Of a stretch of DNA of 64,000 nt, positions 36,771-44,958 are shown in pieces. Made by a program: the position numbers and the translations under genes. The DNA is from Burkholderiales bacterium (GTDB taxonomy: Bacteria > Pseudomonadota > Gammaproteobacteria > Burkholderiales > Burkholderiaceae_C), in the NCBI GenBank assembly GCA_028868305.1, contig JAGWUS010000007.1:1-64000 (forward strand), in the 5' to 3' direction. Each line of letters opens with the position of its first letter. Positions within the stretch are counted from its first letter, which is position 1. The notes under the pieces are model-generated. The model had not been told where the DNA came from and did not search any database. It saw only the letters and a list, made by a program, of their open reading frames with translations.

Positions 36771-38177
36771 TCAGTTGCCGGCCTCAAAGCCACCGCCCAG
36801 AGCGCGGTACAGCGACACCCAGGCGCGGTTGCGCTCGAGTGCCAATGAAAGCTGGGCCGACTGCGATGCCAGTGCCAAGCGGCGGGCGTCTTCCAGTTCC
36901 ACCAGGCTGGCCAGGCCCTGGCCATAACGGCCTTGGGTGGCGGCCAGCGATTCGGCATAACCGCGGGTGGACACTTCGGCATCCTGTTTGCGCGCATCGG
37001 TGCTGTGCAGGTTGACCAGGGCCTCTTCCACCTCGCGCACGGCCTGGCGCACCTTGGCGCGGTACACGGCCACGGCCTGGGTGTAGTTGGCCTCGGCGGC
37101 CACCACATTGGCCTTGCGTTTGCCGCCGTCAAAAATGGGCAGCGTCAGCGCCAAGGGGCCAAACGACCAGGTGTCCAGATTCGTTTCGGTGCCCATGCTG
37201 CTGTAGCGCATGGCGCCCACATTGCCGTTGAGGGTGAGGCGTGGATAGCGTTGGGCCTTGGCGCTGCCCACTCGGGCACTGGCCACCACCACATCGCGCT
37301 CGGCGGCAAACACATCGGGCCGTTGGGTGAGCGTTTGGGCGGGCACAATTGCTATCGAAACAGGAGCTGCTTGCGCAGGTTTGGCGAGGGCTAGGGCCAA
37401 TTTTCTTCTTACATCAGCCTCTGCCAGGCCGGTCAGCGCCACCAGGGCCTTGGTGTCGATATCGCAGGCGGCAGCCTGCTGGGTGACCCGACTTCCACCA
37501 TCCGCCGCGCTGGCGCGGGCAAGGGCCGCCACCGAGGGCGCAGTGAAGCCGGCCCTGGCACTGATGTCGGCCAGGCGTGCAGTTTCCTGACGCGAGGCCA
37601 CATCTTTGCGCGCCACGTCCAGCAGCTGGTAGCAGGTGGACAGGCTGAAGTAGGTGTTGGCTACCTCGGCAGCCACGGCCACGCGGGCGTCATGCCATTG
37701 GGCCTGTGTGCCTTGCAGCTGGGCATCGGCCGCTTTACTCGCGGTGCGGTTGGCGCCCACCAGATCCAACTCCCAGGCGGCTTGCAGACCCACGGTCTGG
37801 GTGGTGGCCACAGGCACAGTGGGCTGGCTCACGCCGCGGCTGGCAGCGACGGACGCATCCACCTGGGGTAACAGCGCGGCGCTTGCCGTGGTGCGCTGGG
37901 CACGCGCAGACTCAACCCGCGCCATCGCCTGTGCCACCGAAGGGCTGACCTCCTGGGCAGCTTCGATCAGTTCTACCAGCAGCGGATCACCCTGTTGCTG
38001 CCACCACTGGCTCAAGGCACCCACTGTCCCCTGGTGCGGCAGCGGTGCCTGCCATTGCGGTGCCACCGCCACATCCACCAGGGTGGCGGGCATGGTGATG
38101 GCACAACCGGTTAGCGCCAGGGACAGGACAGACAGTGTGGCCAGCCCAGGAATGCGTCGGGAATATGGCAAATGCAT
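36771..38177 (-). CDS. Outer membrane efflux factor, NodT family lipoprotein
   Basis: The 468-residue TolC-like protein has a lipoprotein signal peptide with lipobox LALTGC, then two repeats of outer membrane efflux helices (the motif AARVESARAQRTTASAALLP and its second copy near AKLRQAVREVEEALVNLHST). It completes the tripartite pump. Residues about 258-277, in the linker between halves (LALAKPAQAAPVSIAIV), coincide with a copy of repeat family A read in frame. It is first in the operon. The start is the ATG at 38177. Confidence 0.92.
   Translation of the reverse strand: MHLPYSRRIPGLATLSVLSLALTGCAITMPATLVDVAVAPQWQAPLPHQGTVGALSQWWQQQGDPLLVELIEAAQEVSPSVAQAMARVESARAQRTTASAALLPQVDASVAASRGVSQPTVPVATTQTVGLQAAWELDLVGANRTASKAADAQLQGTQAQWHDARVAVAAEVANTYFSLSTCYQLLDVARKDVASRQETARLADISARAGFTAPSVAALARASAADGGSRVTQQAAACDIDTKALVALTGLAEADVRRKLALALAKPAQAAPVSIAIVPAQTLTQRPDVFAAERDVVVASARVGSAKAQRYPRLTLNGNVGAMRYSSMGTETNLDTWSFGPLALTLPIFDGGKRKANVVAAEANYTQAVAVYRAKVRQAVREVEEALVNLHSTDARKQDAEVSTRGYAESLAATQGRYGQGLASLVELEDARRLALASQSAQLSLALERNRAWVSLYRALGGGFEAGN
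37346..37404 (+). repeat. Repeat family A copy 5, inside the efflux factor gene in frame
   Basis: AATTGCTATCGAAACAGGAG, then CTGCTTGCGCAGG, then GAGGGCTAGGGCCAATTTT is one of the best family A matches in the window. It is on the plus strand, inside a minus-strand gene, and is translated in frame between the two halves of the protein. Confidence 0.75.
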
Positions 38178-38291
38178 GGTCGTGGTGTGGGCAGAAAGTA
38201 ACAAAAAAAACAGCGTCTGGAATGGGCTGCGGTCAAGACACAGCTCTGGCGTTCGCAGGATCAGTGGCCATTCCCGATTTGGCAGCTTGCG

Positions 38292-39092
38292 CTAGTGCGC
38301 GTGGGCCACACTGCTGACCATCACCACCAGCGCAATGCCGGCGGCCAGCCAGGCCACCTGGGCCGCGGTCTCGCGCGCACTGAGGTGCTTTTGCAGCTGC
38401 GGGATCAGGTCCGCCAGCGCCACATAGATAAAGCTGCTGGAAGCCACCACCAGAAAGTACGGCAGATAGCCCTGCAATTGGTCCACCAGCCAGAATCCGG
38501 TCAGCCCGCCCAGGGCCGTGACCGCACCGGCCAGTGACACCTTGACCAAGGCCGCGCGCCTGTTGGCCGTGCCGGATCGCAGCACCATCAGGTCGCCCAT
38601 GTGGTGCGGCACTTCGTGGGCCAGCACGGCAAGGGATGCAATGACCCCCAGACGCATGTCGGCCATAAAGGCCGAGGCAATCAGAACACCATCTCCAAAG
38701 CAATGCACGCTGTCCCCGGTCAGCACCGCCCAGCTACCCGGCGCATGGGCGGTGGTGTGCGCATGGCTGTCGCCATGGTGGTGGGCGTGATGGTGTGGCG
38801 CTTCATCGGCATGGTGATGCTCATGGCCATGGTGCCAGAGTTCGGCCTTGTCCAGCAGGAAGAAAAACACCACGCCAATCAGCAGCGTCATGAACAGGTC
38901 ATGGGCACTCGCGTGGCTCTCAAAGGCCTCAGGCAACAGGTGCATGAAGGCGGTAGACAACAGGGCTCCGGCGGCCAGACTGAGCATGTGCTGGGTGTAG
39001 CGCGCCAGTGCGCCAAAGCTCAAGGCCGCAGCCAGCCAGACGCTGCCAATGCCAGCGGCCAGGGTTCCCAACAAAATTGCTATCAAAATCAT
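38292..39092 (-). CDS. ZIP-family metal transporter
   Basis: The 266-residue protein has eight hydrophobic helices, with a His-rich loop between helices 3 and 4 (HHGHEHHHADEAPHHHAHHH, about residues 90-125) and the ZIP motif HCFGDGVLIASAFMAD followed by LAVLAHEVPHHMGDLMVLRS. It takes zinc or other divalent metals into the cytoplasm. The ATG at 39092 is preceded by AAGAAG; an upstream ATG at 39128 is in a family A repeat, which supplies the gene's start region. Confidence 0.85.
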   Translation of the reverse strand: MILIAILLGTLAAGIGSVWLAAALSFGALARYTQHMLSLAAGALLSTAFMHLLPEAFESHASAHDLFMTLLIGVVFFFLLDKAELWHHGHEHHHADEAPHHHAHHHGDSHAHTTAHAPGSWAVLTGDSVHCFGDGVLIASAFMADMRLGVIASLAVLAHEVPHHMGDLMVLRSGTANRRAALVKVSLAGAVTALGGLTGFWLVDQLQGYLPYFLVVASSSFIYVALADLIPQLQKHLSARETAAQVAWLAAGIALVVMVSSVAHAH

Positions 39093-39130
39093 AGCTTCTT
39101 GTGCAATTGGTATGCGGGCAAACGCCACAT
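39072..39130 (+). repeat. Repeat family A copy 6 (ZIP gene start)
   Basis: AAATTGCTATCAAAATCATA, then GCTTCTTGTGCAATTGG, then ATGCGGGCAAACGCCACATT matches family A. It contains the ribosome site and first codons of the ZIP gene on the opposite strand. Confidence 0.7.
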
Positions 39131-39220
39131 TTCATTCATAAACGCAATACAGTCATTGTGCCCCACAACGACAAAACCGCCTTGCGGCGGCTTTATTCCC
39201 GGAGGCCGTGCAGGGGGGAC

Positions 39221-40126
39221 TCAGGCGACGCCTTTGGCTTTGAACCACTCCAGTGCACGCTTGAAACCATCCTCAGCCGCGTCCTTGCGATAGCTGGGGC
39301 GGTAGTCCGCGTGGAAGGCGTGGGGAGCCTCGGGGTAGACCACGAACTCCGAAGCCTTTGCCGCCGCATTGCCCTTGGCGGCTGCCAACGCGTCTTTCAT
39401 CTCGTTGACGGTGGTCAGTGGAATGCCACCGTCCTGGCCACCGTACAAGCCGAGCACAGGCGCTTTCAGCGTGGCAGCCAACTGCAACGGATGCTTGGGA
39501 GTCAGGGCCGAGGGTGTGCCTACCAGCCGGCCGTACCAGGCCACGCCAGCCTTCACGTTTTTGCTGTGCTCGGCGTACAGCCAGGTAATGCGGCCACCCC
39601 AGCAGAAGCCGGTAATGCCTACCTTTTTAAGGTTGCCCCCGTTTTCGCCCGCCCACTTCACTGCGCCATCCAGATCCGCCATGACCTGCGCGTCCGGTAC
39701 TTTGGAAACCACCTCTGACAGCAGCTTGGCCATTTCTCCGTATTTGGAAGGGTCACCCTGGCGTGCAAACAGCTCGGGGGCAATGGCCAGATAACCCGCT
39801 TTGGCAAAGCGGCGGCAGGTATCGGCAATGTATTCGTGCACGCCAAAAATTTCCTGGATCACCAGGATCACGGGCAAGTTTTTCTTGCCCTCGGGCTGGG
39901 CGTAATAAAACGGCACCAAAAAGCCATCGACGTCGTAGATTCCTTCGCCCGTGGTCAGCCCCGTCGACGGAGTTTTGATGGCGGTTTGCGCCATGATGGG
40001 CATGGCCGTGGCAGCGTAACCCACCCCCAGGGCCGCTTTCAGTGCTGTGCGGCGGCTCGCCCCCTGCTCGGTAGACTTGCCCGCGGGTAGCAAGGCGTCA
40101 AATTCGGCTTTCATGTTGTCGTGCAT
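39221..40126 (-). CDS. Tat-exported dienelactone hydrolase-family protein
   Basis: The 301-residue protein has a twin-arginine leader (SRRTALKAALGVGYAATA, RR at 25-26) followed by an alpha/beta-hydrolase of the dienelactone hydrolase family: nucleophile GFCWGGR, Asp in GLYGGQDGGIP, His in PEAPHAFH. The cysteine nucleophile is typical of this family. Most DLH proteins are cytoplasmic, so export suggests a periplasmic ester or lactone target. The ATG at 40126 has GGAG 8 nt upstream. A nearby ring-cleavage pathway was not seen. Confidence 0.85.
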   Translation of the reverse strand: MHDNMKAEFDALLPAGKSTEQGASRRTALKAALGVGYAATAMPIMAQTAIKTPSTGLTTGEGIYDVDGFLVPFYYAQPEGKKNLPVILVIQEIFGVHEYIADTCRRFAKAGYLAIAPELFARQGDPSKYGEMAKLLSEVVSKVPDAQVMADLDGAVKWAGENGGNLKKVGITGFCWGGRITWLYAEHSKNVKAGVAWYGRLVGTPSALTPKHPLQLAATLKAPVLGLYGGQDGGIPLTTVNEMKDALAAAKGNAAAKASEFVVYPEAPHAFHADYRPSYRKDAAEDGFKRALEWFKAKGVA

Positions 40127-40267
40127 GCGTATCTCCATAGGTTGTTGTTCGCAGCGCGCAGTGTAGGCAAAAAGCCGATGGGTGACTGTTCGAAGGGGGT
40201 TTTCAGAAAGTCTCCTATTCGTCATCGCCGCCTGCGCGTTTGAATGGCGCCACCACCTGCACCCGTT

Positions 40268-43066
40268 TTAATGCGCCTTGTCCCAGTTGGGACCCACACC
40301 GACTTCGGCCAGCAGCGGCACCTTGAGATCCGCCACACCGGCCATCAGACGCGGAATTTCGGTCCTGACCCACTCCACCTCGTTTTCAGGAACTTCAAAG
40401 ACCAGTTCGTCATGCACCTGCATGATCATTTTGGTGCCCCGCCGTTCTGCGTCCAGCACCTGCTGCACCTTGACCATGCTCAGTTTGATCAGATCGGCCG
40501 CCGTACCCTGCATGGGGGCGTTGATGGCGGCGCGTTCAGCCCCGGCGCGGCGCGGGCCGTTGGGCGAATTGATCTCCGGCAGGTACAGGCGGCGCCCAAA
40601 CACGGTTTGCACATAGCCCTTGCTCTTGGCTTCCAGCCGCGTGGTATCCATGTACTCTTTCACACCGGGGTAGCGCTCAAAGTAGCGGGTGATGTAGTTC
40701 CTGGCCGCGGTGTTGTCGATGCCCAGATTGCGCGCCAGGCCAAAGGCACTCATGCCGTAGATGAGCCCGAAGTTGATCACCTTGGCGTAACGGCGCTGCT
40801 CGCTGCTGACTTGCTCCACCGGCACCCCGAACACTTCAGCCGCAGTCGCGCGGTGCACGTCCAGCCCCTCATGGAAAGCGCGCAAAAGCGCCGCATCGTT
40901 GCTGATGTGGGCCATGATGCGCAGCTCGATCTGGCTGTAGTCGGCACTGGCAATCACACAGCCTGCAGGTGCCACAAAGGCTTCGCGCACGCGCCGGCCC
41001 TCGGCCGTGCGGATGGGAATGTTCTGCAGGTTGGGATCGTTGCTGGAGAGCCGTCCGGTCACCGCCACCGCCTGCGCGTAATGGGTGTGCACCCGGCCGG
41101 TACGCGGCAGGGCCAGCTGGGCCAGTTTGTCGGTGTAGGTGCCCTTGAGCTTGGCCAGGCCCCGATGCTCCAGAATCTTGGCGGGCAGGGGAAAGTCTTC
41201 CGCCAGCTTTTCCAGCACCTCTTCGTCGGTGCTGGGCGCACCGGTCGCCGTCTTCTTGACCACCGGAAGACCCAGTTTGGTGAAGAAGATTTCGCCAATC
41301 TGCTTGGGGCTGCTCAGGTTGAAGGGCTGCCCTGCCAGGGCATGGGCCTCGGTCTCCAGCTGCAAGATCCGCTGCCCCAGTTCGTGGCTTTGCGCTGCCA
41401 GCATGGGCGCGTCGATCAGCACGCCATTACGTTCAACGCGGTACAGTGCCTCGCTGCTGGCAATCTCCAGTTCGTACACGAACTTCAGCTTGTCATTGGA
41501 CTCAATCTGCGGCCAGAGCGCCAGGTGCACATCCATGGTCTGGTCCGAGTCTTCGCAGGAATATTCGGCCGCCTTGGCAATGTCCACCTGGTCAAAGCAG
41601 ATCTGGCTGGCGCCCTTGCCACACAGGTCCTCGAAGCTGATGCCGCTGCGCCCAAGGTGGCGTTCGGCCAGACTGGCCAGGCCGTGCGGCTTGTGCACTT
41701 CCAGTACATAGCTCTGCAGCATGGTGTCATGGGCGTAGCCCTGCACCTCAATGCCGTGGTTGGCAAATACATGGCGGTCGTACTTGATGTGCTGGCCCAG
41801 TTTCCTGGCGGCTGGGTTTTCCAGCCAGGGCTTGAGGCGGGCCAGTACCTCCTCGCGCGGCAACTGGGCCGGCGCAACGGCATAGCGGTGCGCGACTGGA
41901 ATGTAGGCGGCCTTGCCCGGTGTCACGCTGAACGATATGCCCACGATTTCGGCGCGCATTTCGTCCAACGACGTGGTCTCGGTGTCCAGCGCCACCAGTG
42001 GGGCCGCCTGCAACCGGGCCAGCCAGGCGTCAAACACCTCCCAGCTCAGGATGGTGTCGTAAGCCACGGTGCTGACACGCGTAGCCCGCGGTGCCACAGG
42101 TTCTTCCGCTTCATCAAACAGGCCGGGCTCCGCTGATCTGACAGCCTTGGGCACCGCCACGGGTTTGGCTGGCGCATCACCGCCACCCAGCGCCCGGGCC
42201 AGGCTCTTGAAACCATATTTCTCATAAAACGTGGCCAGAGCCCCCGTGTCCTGTGCACAGACAGCTACAAAATCCATAGCAGGAAGACCTGGCACCCATC
42301 CATCCAGATCGCAGTCAGTCTTGATGGTCAGCAGCAGGCGGCCCGTAGGCAGCCAATCCAGTGCCTTGCGCAGGTTTTCACCGGCCACGCCCTTGATGGC
42401 GGCGGCGTTGTCCACCACCCCCTGCAGCGAACCGAATTCCTGCAGCCACTTCGCAGCCGTTTTGGGGCCAACCTTGTCCACGCCCGGCACGTTGTCCACC
42501 GCGTCACCCACCAGGGTCTGGTAATCAACCATCAAGCGCGCGGGTACCCCAAATTCAGCTTCCACGCCCGCCAGGTCGCGGCGTTTTCCGTTCATGGTGT
42601 CGATGATGGTGATGTGCTCATTGACCAACTGCGCCAAGTCCTTGTCACCGCTGCTCACGATGACCTCAAAACCCTGCTTTTCCGCCGTCACCGCCAGGGT
42701 GCCGATCACATCATCGGCTTCCACGCCAGGCACATCCAGCACCCTCCAGCCCAGCAGACGCACCACTTCGTGGATAGGTGCAATCTGGGTCCGCAAATCG
42801 TCAGGCATGGGCGCGCGGTGGCCCTTGTATTCAGGGTAGATCTCATCGCGGAACGTGGGGCCCTTGGCATCAAACACGCACGCCACGTAATCCGCAGGCA
42901 CCTCCTTGCGCAGGCTCTGCATCATGTTGATCATGCCGCGTATGGCCCCGGTAGGCGCGCTGGTCGGATCCCCAGGAACGGCCCGCAGGTCGGGCATGGC
43001 ATGGAAGGCGCGGTACAGATAGCTCGAGCCATCAATCAGCAGCAGGGTTTTGCGGGGTTCGGTCAT
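40268..43066 (-). CDS. polA: DNA polymerase I
   Basis: The 932-residue enzyme holds an N-terminal 5' nuclease domain, a 3'-5' exonuclease with intact VALDTETTSLDEMRAEIVG, and polymerase motifs A (SADYSQIELRIMAHISND), B (RRYAKVINFGLIYGMSAFGL) and C (MIMQVHDELVFEVP). It fills gaps in repair and removes Okazaki primers. Residues about 261-281, between the 5' nuclease and exonuclease (LPAMDFVAVCAQDTGALATF), coincide with a copy of repeat family A. The start ATG at 43066 lies 7 nt after CACAAT, so a short or leaderless transcript is possible. A longer frame extends through the repeat region and the thrB opposite strand but is not real. Confidence 0.96.
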   Translation of the reverse strand: MTEPRKTLLLIDGSSYLYRAFHAMPDLRAVPGDPTSAPTGAIRGMINMMQSLRKEVPADYVACVFDAKGPTFRDEIYPEYKGHRAPMPDDLRTQIAPIHEVVRLLGWRVLDVPGVEADDVIGTLAVTAEKQGFEVIVSSGDKDLAQLVNEHITIIDTMNGKRRDLAGVEAEFGVPARLMVDYQTLVGDAVDNVPGVDKVGPKTAAKWLQEFGSLQGVVDNAAAIKGVAGENLRKALDWLPTGRLLLTIKTDCDLDGWVPGLPAMDFVAVCAQDTGALATFYEKYGFKSLARALGGGDAPAKPVAVPKAVRSAEPGLFDEAEEPVAPRATRVSTVAYDTILSWEVFDAWLARLQAAPLVALDTETTSLDEMRAEIVGISFSVTPGKAAYIPVAHRYAVAPAQLPREEVLARLKPWLENPAARKLGQHIKYDRHVFANHGIEVQGYAHDTMLQSYVLEVHKPHGLASLAERHLGRSGISFEDLCGKGASQICFDQVDIAKAAEYSCEDSDQTMDVHLALWPQIESNDKLKFVYELEIASSEALYRVERNGVLIDAPMLAAQSHELGQRILQLETEAHALAGQPFNLSSPKQIGEIFFTKLGLPVVKKTATGAPSTDEEVLEKLAEDFPLPAKILEHRGLAKLKGTYTDKLAQLALPRTGRVHTHYAQAVAVTGRLSSNDPNLQNIPIRTAEGRRVREAFVAPAGCVIASADYSQIELRIMAHISNDAALLRAFHEGLDVHRATAAEVFGVPVEQVSSEQRRYAKVINFGLIYGMSAFGLARNLGIDNTAARNYITRYFERYPGVKEYMDTTRLEAKSKGYVQTVFGRRLYLPEINSPNGPRRAGAERAAINAPMQGTAADLIKLSMVKVQQVLDAERRGTKMIMQVHDELVFEVPENEVEWVRTEIPRLMAGVADLKVPLLAEVGVGPNWDKAH
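42223..42282 (-). repeat. Repeat family A copy 7, inside polA in frame
   Basis: On the minus strand CTGCTATGGATTTTGTAGCT, then GTCTGTGCACAGG, then GGGGGCTCTGGCCACGTTTT follows the family A pattern. It encodes about 20 residues between the 5' nuclease and 3'-5' exonuclease domains, without breaking the gene. Confidence 0.6.
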
Positions 43067-43077
43067 GGCAGGTATTG

Positions 43078-43193
43078 TGCCCCCACGCTCAGCCGCTGCG
43101 CGGGTCGCTGCCCCCCCATGGGGGCTGATTTGCCTTGGGGCGGCCCGGCGGCAAATTGTGCCCCCACGCTCCGCCGCTGCGCGGGAACGGGGC
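43078..43193 (-). repeat. Repeat family B copy 3 (polA-thrB gap)
   Basis: CCCCCACGCTC, CCGCTGCGCGGGTCGCTG, CCCCCCATGGGGGCTG, CCTTGGGGCGGCCCGG, then a second partial unit CCCCCACGCTCCGCCGCTGC follow one another. This is copy 1 reversed, plus a partial duplicate of its end. It fills the gap between divergent polA and thrB. Confidence 0.75.
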
Positions 43194-43207
43194 CCTACAA
43201 TCCCGGC

Positions 43208-44182
43208 ATGGCGGTTTACACAGAGGTCTCCTTCGACGAGGCCAGCACTTTTTTGCAGAGTCTCAAGCTGGGCACACTCCAAAGCATGGAGGGTTGTTCC
43301 GGCGGCATTGAGAACACCAACTACTTTGTCACCACCGATCAGGCGCCCTATGTGCTCACCCTGTTCGAGCGGCTGACGGCCCAGCAGTTGCCCTTTTACC
43401 TGCGGCTGATGAAGCATCTGGCGGTGCACGGCATTCCGGTGCCGGACCCTGCCGCCAACAGCGATGGCGATGTATTGCACAGTCTGAACGGGAAGCCGGC
43501 TGCCGTGGTGAACCGCCTCAAGGGCAAAAGCGAACTCAAGCCCACCGCTGCCCACTGCGCGGCGGTGGGCGACATGCTGGCACGCATGCACCTGGCGGGG
43601 CGCAGCTTCGAGATGCGCCAGCCCAACCTGCGCGGCCTGCCCTGGTGGAACGAGACCGTGCCGGTGGTGCTGCCTTTCCTGACGGCTGCACAATCGACCC
43701 TGATCTCCGCTGAACTGGCCTACCAGAACCATGTGGCCACCCTGTCCGCCTACGGCGCCCTGCCGCGCGGCCCCATCCATGCCGACCTGTTTCGCGATAA
43801 CGTGATGTTTGAAGTGCCCACTGCCCCTGGCCAGGCACCGGTGCTGACCGGTTTTTTTGACTTCTACTTTGCGGGCGTGGACTCCTGGCTGTTTGACATT
43901 GCGGTCTGTCTCAACGACTGGTGTATTGACCTGGCCACCGGAGCCACCGATACCGATCGCACCCAAGCTTTCCTGAAAGCCTATGGCGCGGTACGCGCCC
44001 TGCAGGCGCAGGAGCGCACCCTGCTGCCGGCCATGGCACGCGCCGGTGCACTGCGCTTCTGGCTGTCGCGCCTGTGGGACTTTTACCTGCCACGCGAAGC
44101 CTCCATGCTCCAGGCCCACGATCCTTCCCACTTTGAGCGCGTGCTGTCGCAACGCGTTCACCAGCCACTGGTCCACCCATGA
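43208..44182 (+). CDS. thrB: Homoserine kinase (APH-fold type)
   Basis: The 324-residue protein has the aminoglycoside-phosphotransferase fold of the ThrB type found in Pseudomonas and beta-proteobacteria. The catalytic loop GPIHADLFRDNVMFE and metal-binding FFDFYFAGVDSWLFD are intact. It phosphorylates homoserine for threonine synthesis. No Shine-Dalgarno is seen; TACAAT (43196-43201) is 6 nt before the ATG, so the transcript may be leaderless. The stop overlaps the start of the next gene (ATGA). Confidence 0.93.
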   Translation: MAVYTEVSFDEASTFLQSLKLGTLQSMEGCSGGIENTNYFVTTDQAPYVLTLFERLTAQQLPFYLRLMKHLAVHGIPVPDPAANSDGDVLHSLNGKPAAVVNRLKGKSELKPTAAHCAAVGDMLARMHLAGRSFEMRQPNLRGLPWWNETVPVVLPFLTAAQSTLISAELAYQNHVATLSAYGALPRGPIHADLFRDNVMFEVPTAPGQAPVLTGFFDFYFAGVDSWLFDIAVCLNDWCIDLATGATDTDRTQAFLKAYGAVRALQAQERTLLPAMARAGALRFWLSRLWDFYLPREASMLQAHDPSHFERVLSQRVHQPLVHP

Positions 44183-44958
44183 AACTCAACATCGTTCCCG
44201 CACGCCAGGGCGTGCAATGGGTCAAACTGGGCATACAGACTTTCTGGCGCCACCCGCTGGCACTGGCTGGACTGTTTTTCATGTTCATGGCGGTGATGTC
44301 TGTACTCAGCATCGTACCGGTACTGGGCAATGTTCTGGCGCTGATGCTGCTGCCCGGTGCCACGCTAGGTCTGATGGCGGCGACCAAAGAAACGCTCAAC
44401 GGCAAATTCCCCATGCCCGTGGTACTGGTCAGCGGGTTTCGTGCGGGGCGGCAACAATTTCGCGCCATGTTGCTGCTGGGCGCCATCTACGCCGCCGGTT
44501 TCATGCTGATACTTGGGATCTCGGCGCTGGCCGATGGAGGCAAGTTCGCAAAGCTGTACCTGGTGGGCGGAGCCATGTCGGCCGAGGTGCTGATGGCACC
44601 GGACTTCCAGCTGGCAGTGCTTCTGTCCATGGCACTGTATATGCCGCTCTCCCTGCTGTTCTGGCACGCGCCACCGCTGGTGCACTGGCACGGCATACCG
44701 CCCGTGAAAAGCCTGTTTTTCAGCATCGTGGCCTGCATGCGCAACTTCTGGGCCTTTACCGTCTTCGGTCTGGCCTGGGTTGGTGTCTTCCTGGCCATGG
44801 GCATGGTGGTGGCCACGATTGCAGCGTTGCTGGGCAGCCCCGATGTGGTGGGCCTGATCATGTTTCCCGCGTCCATGCTGCTGGCGGCCATGTTCTTTAC
44901 ATCGCTGTATTTCAGCTTTCGTGATTCCTTTGAAGATACTCCAGGAGACGTCGCATGA
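44179..44958 (+). CDS. BPSS1780 family membrane protein
   Basis: The 259-residue protein has six predicted membrane segments and starts with the N-terminal motif ARQGVQWVKLGIQTFWRHPL shared by the BPSS1780 family of Burkholderiales. Function is unknown. It overlaps thrB and the FecR-domain gene by ATGA junctions, so the three are coupled, although neither neighbour explains it. Its place between the two is probably a family-specific arrangement. Confidence 0.8.
   Translation: MKLNIVPARQGVQWVKLGIQTFWRHPLALAGLFFMFMAVMSVLSIVPVLGNVLALMLLPGATLGLMAATKETLNGKFPMPVVLVSGFRAGRQQFRAMLLLGAIYAAGFMLILGISALADGGKFAKLYLVGGAMSAEVLMAPDFQLAVLLSMALYMPLSLLFWHAPPLVHWHGIPPVKSLFFSIVACMRNFWAFTVFGLAWVGVFLAMGMVVATIAALLGSPDVVGLIMFPASMLLAAMFFTSLYFSFRDSFEDTPGDVA

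Noticed and set aside
40244-42136. 630-codon plus-strand frame over polA
   Set aside because: It is antisense to polA, which carries all polymerase motifs in its own frame.
43067-44176. Upstream extension of the polA frame across thrB
   Set aside because: The added sequence is antisense to thrB and passes through a repeat element; the PolA N-terminus fits ATG 43066.
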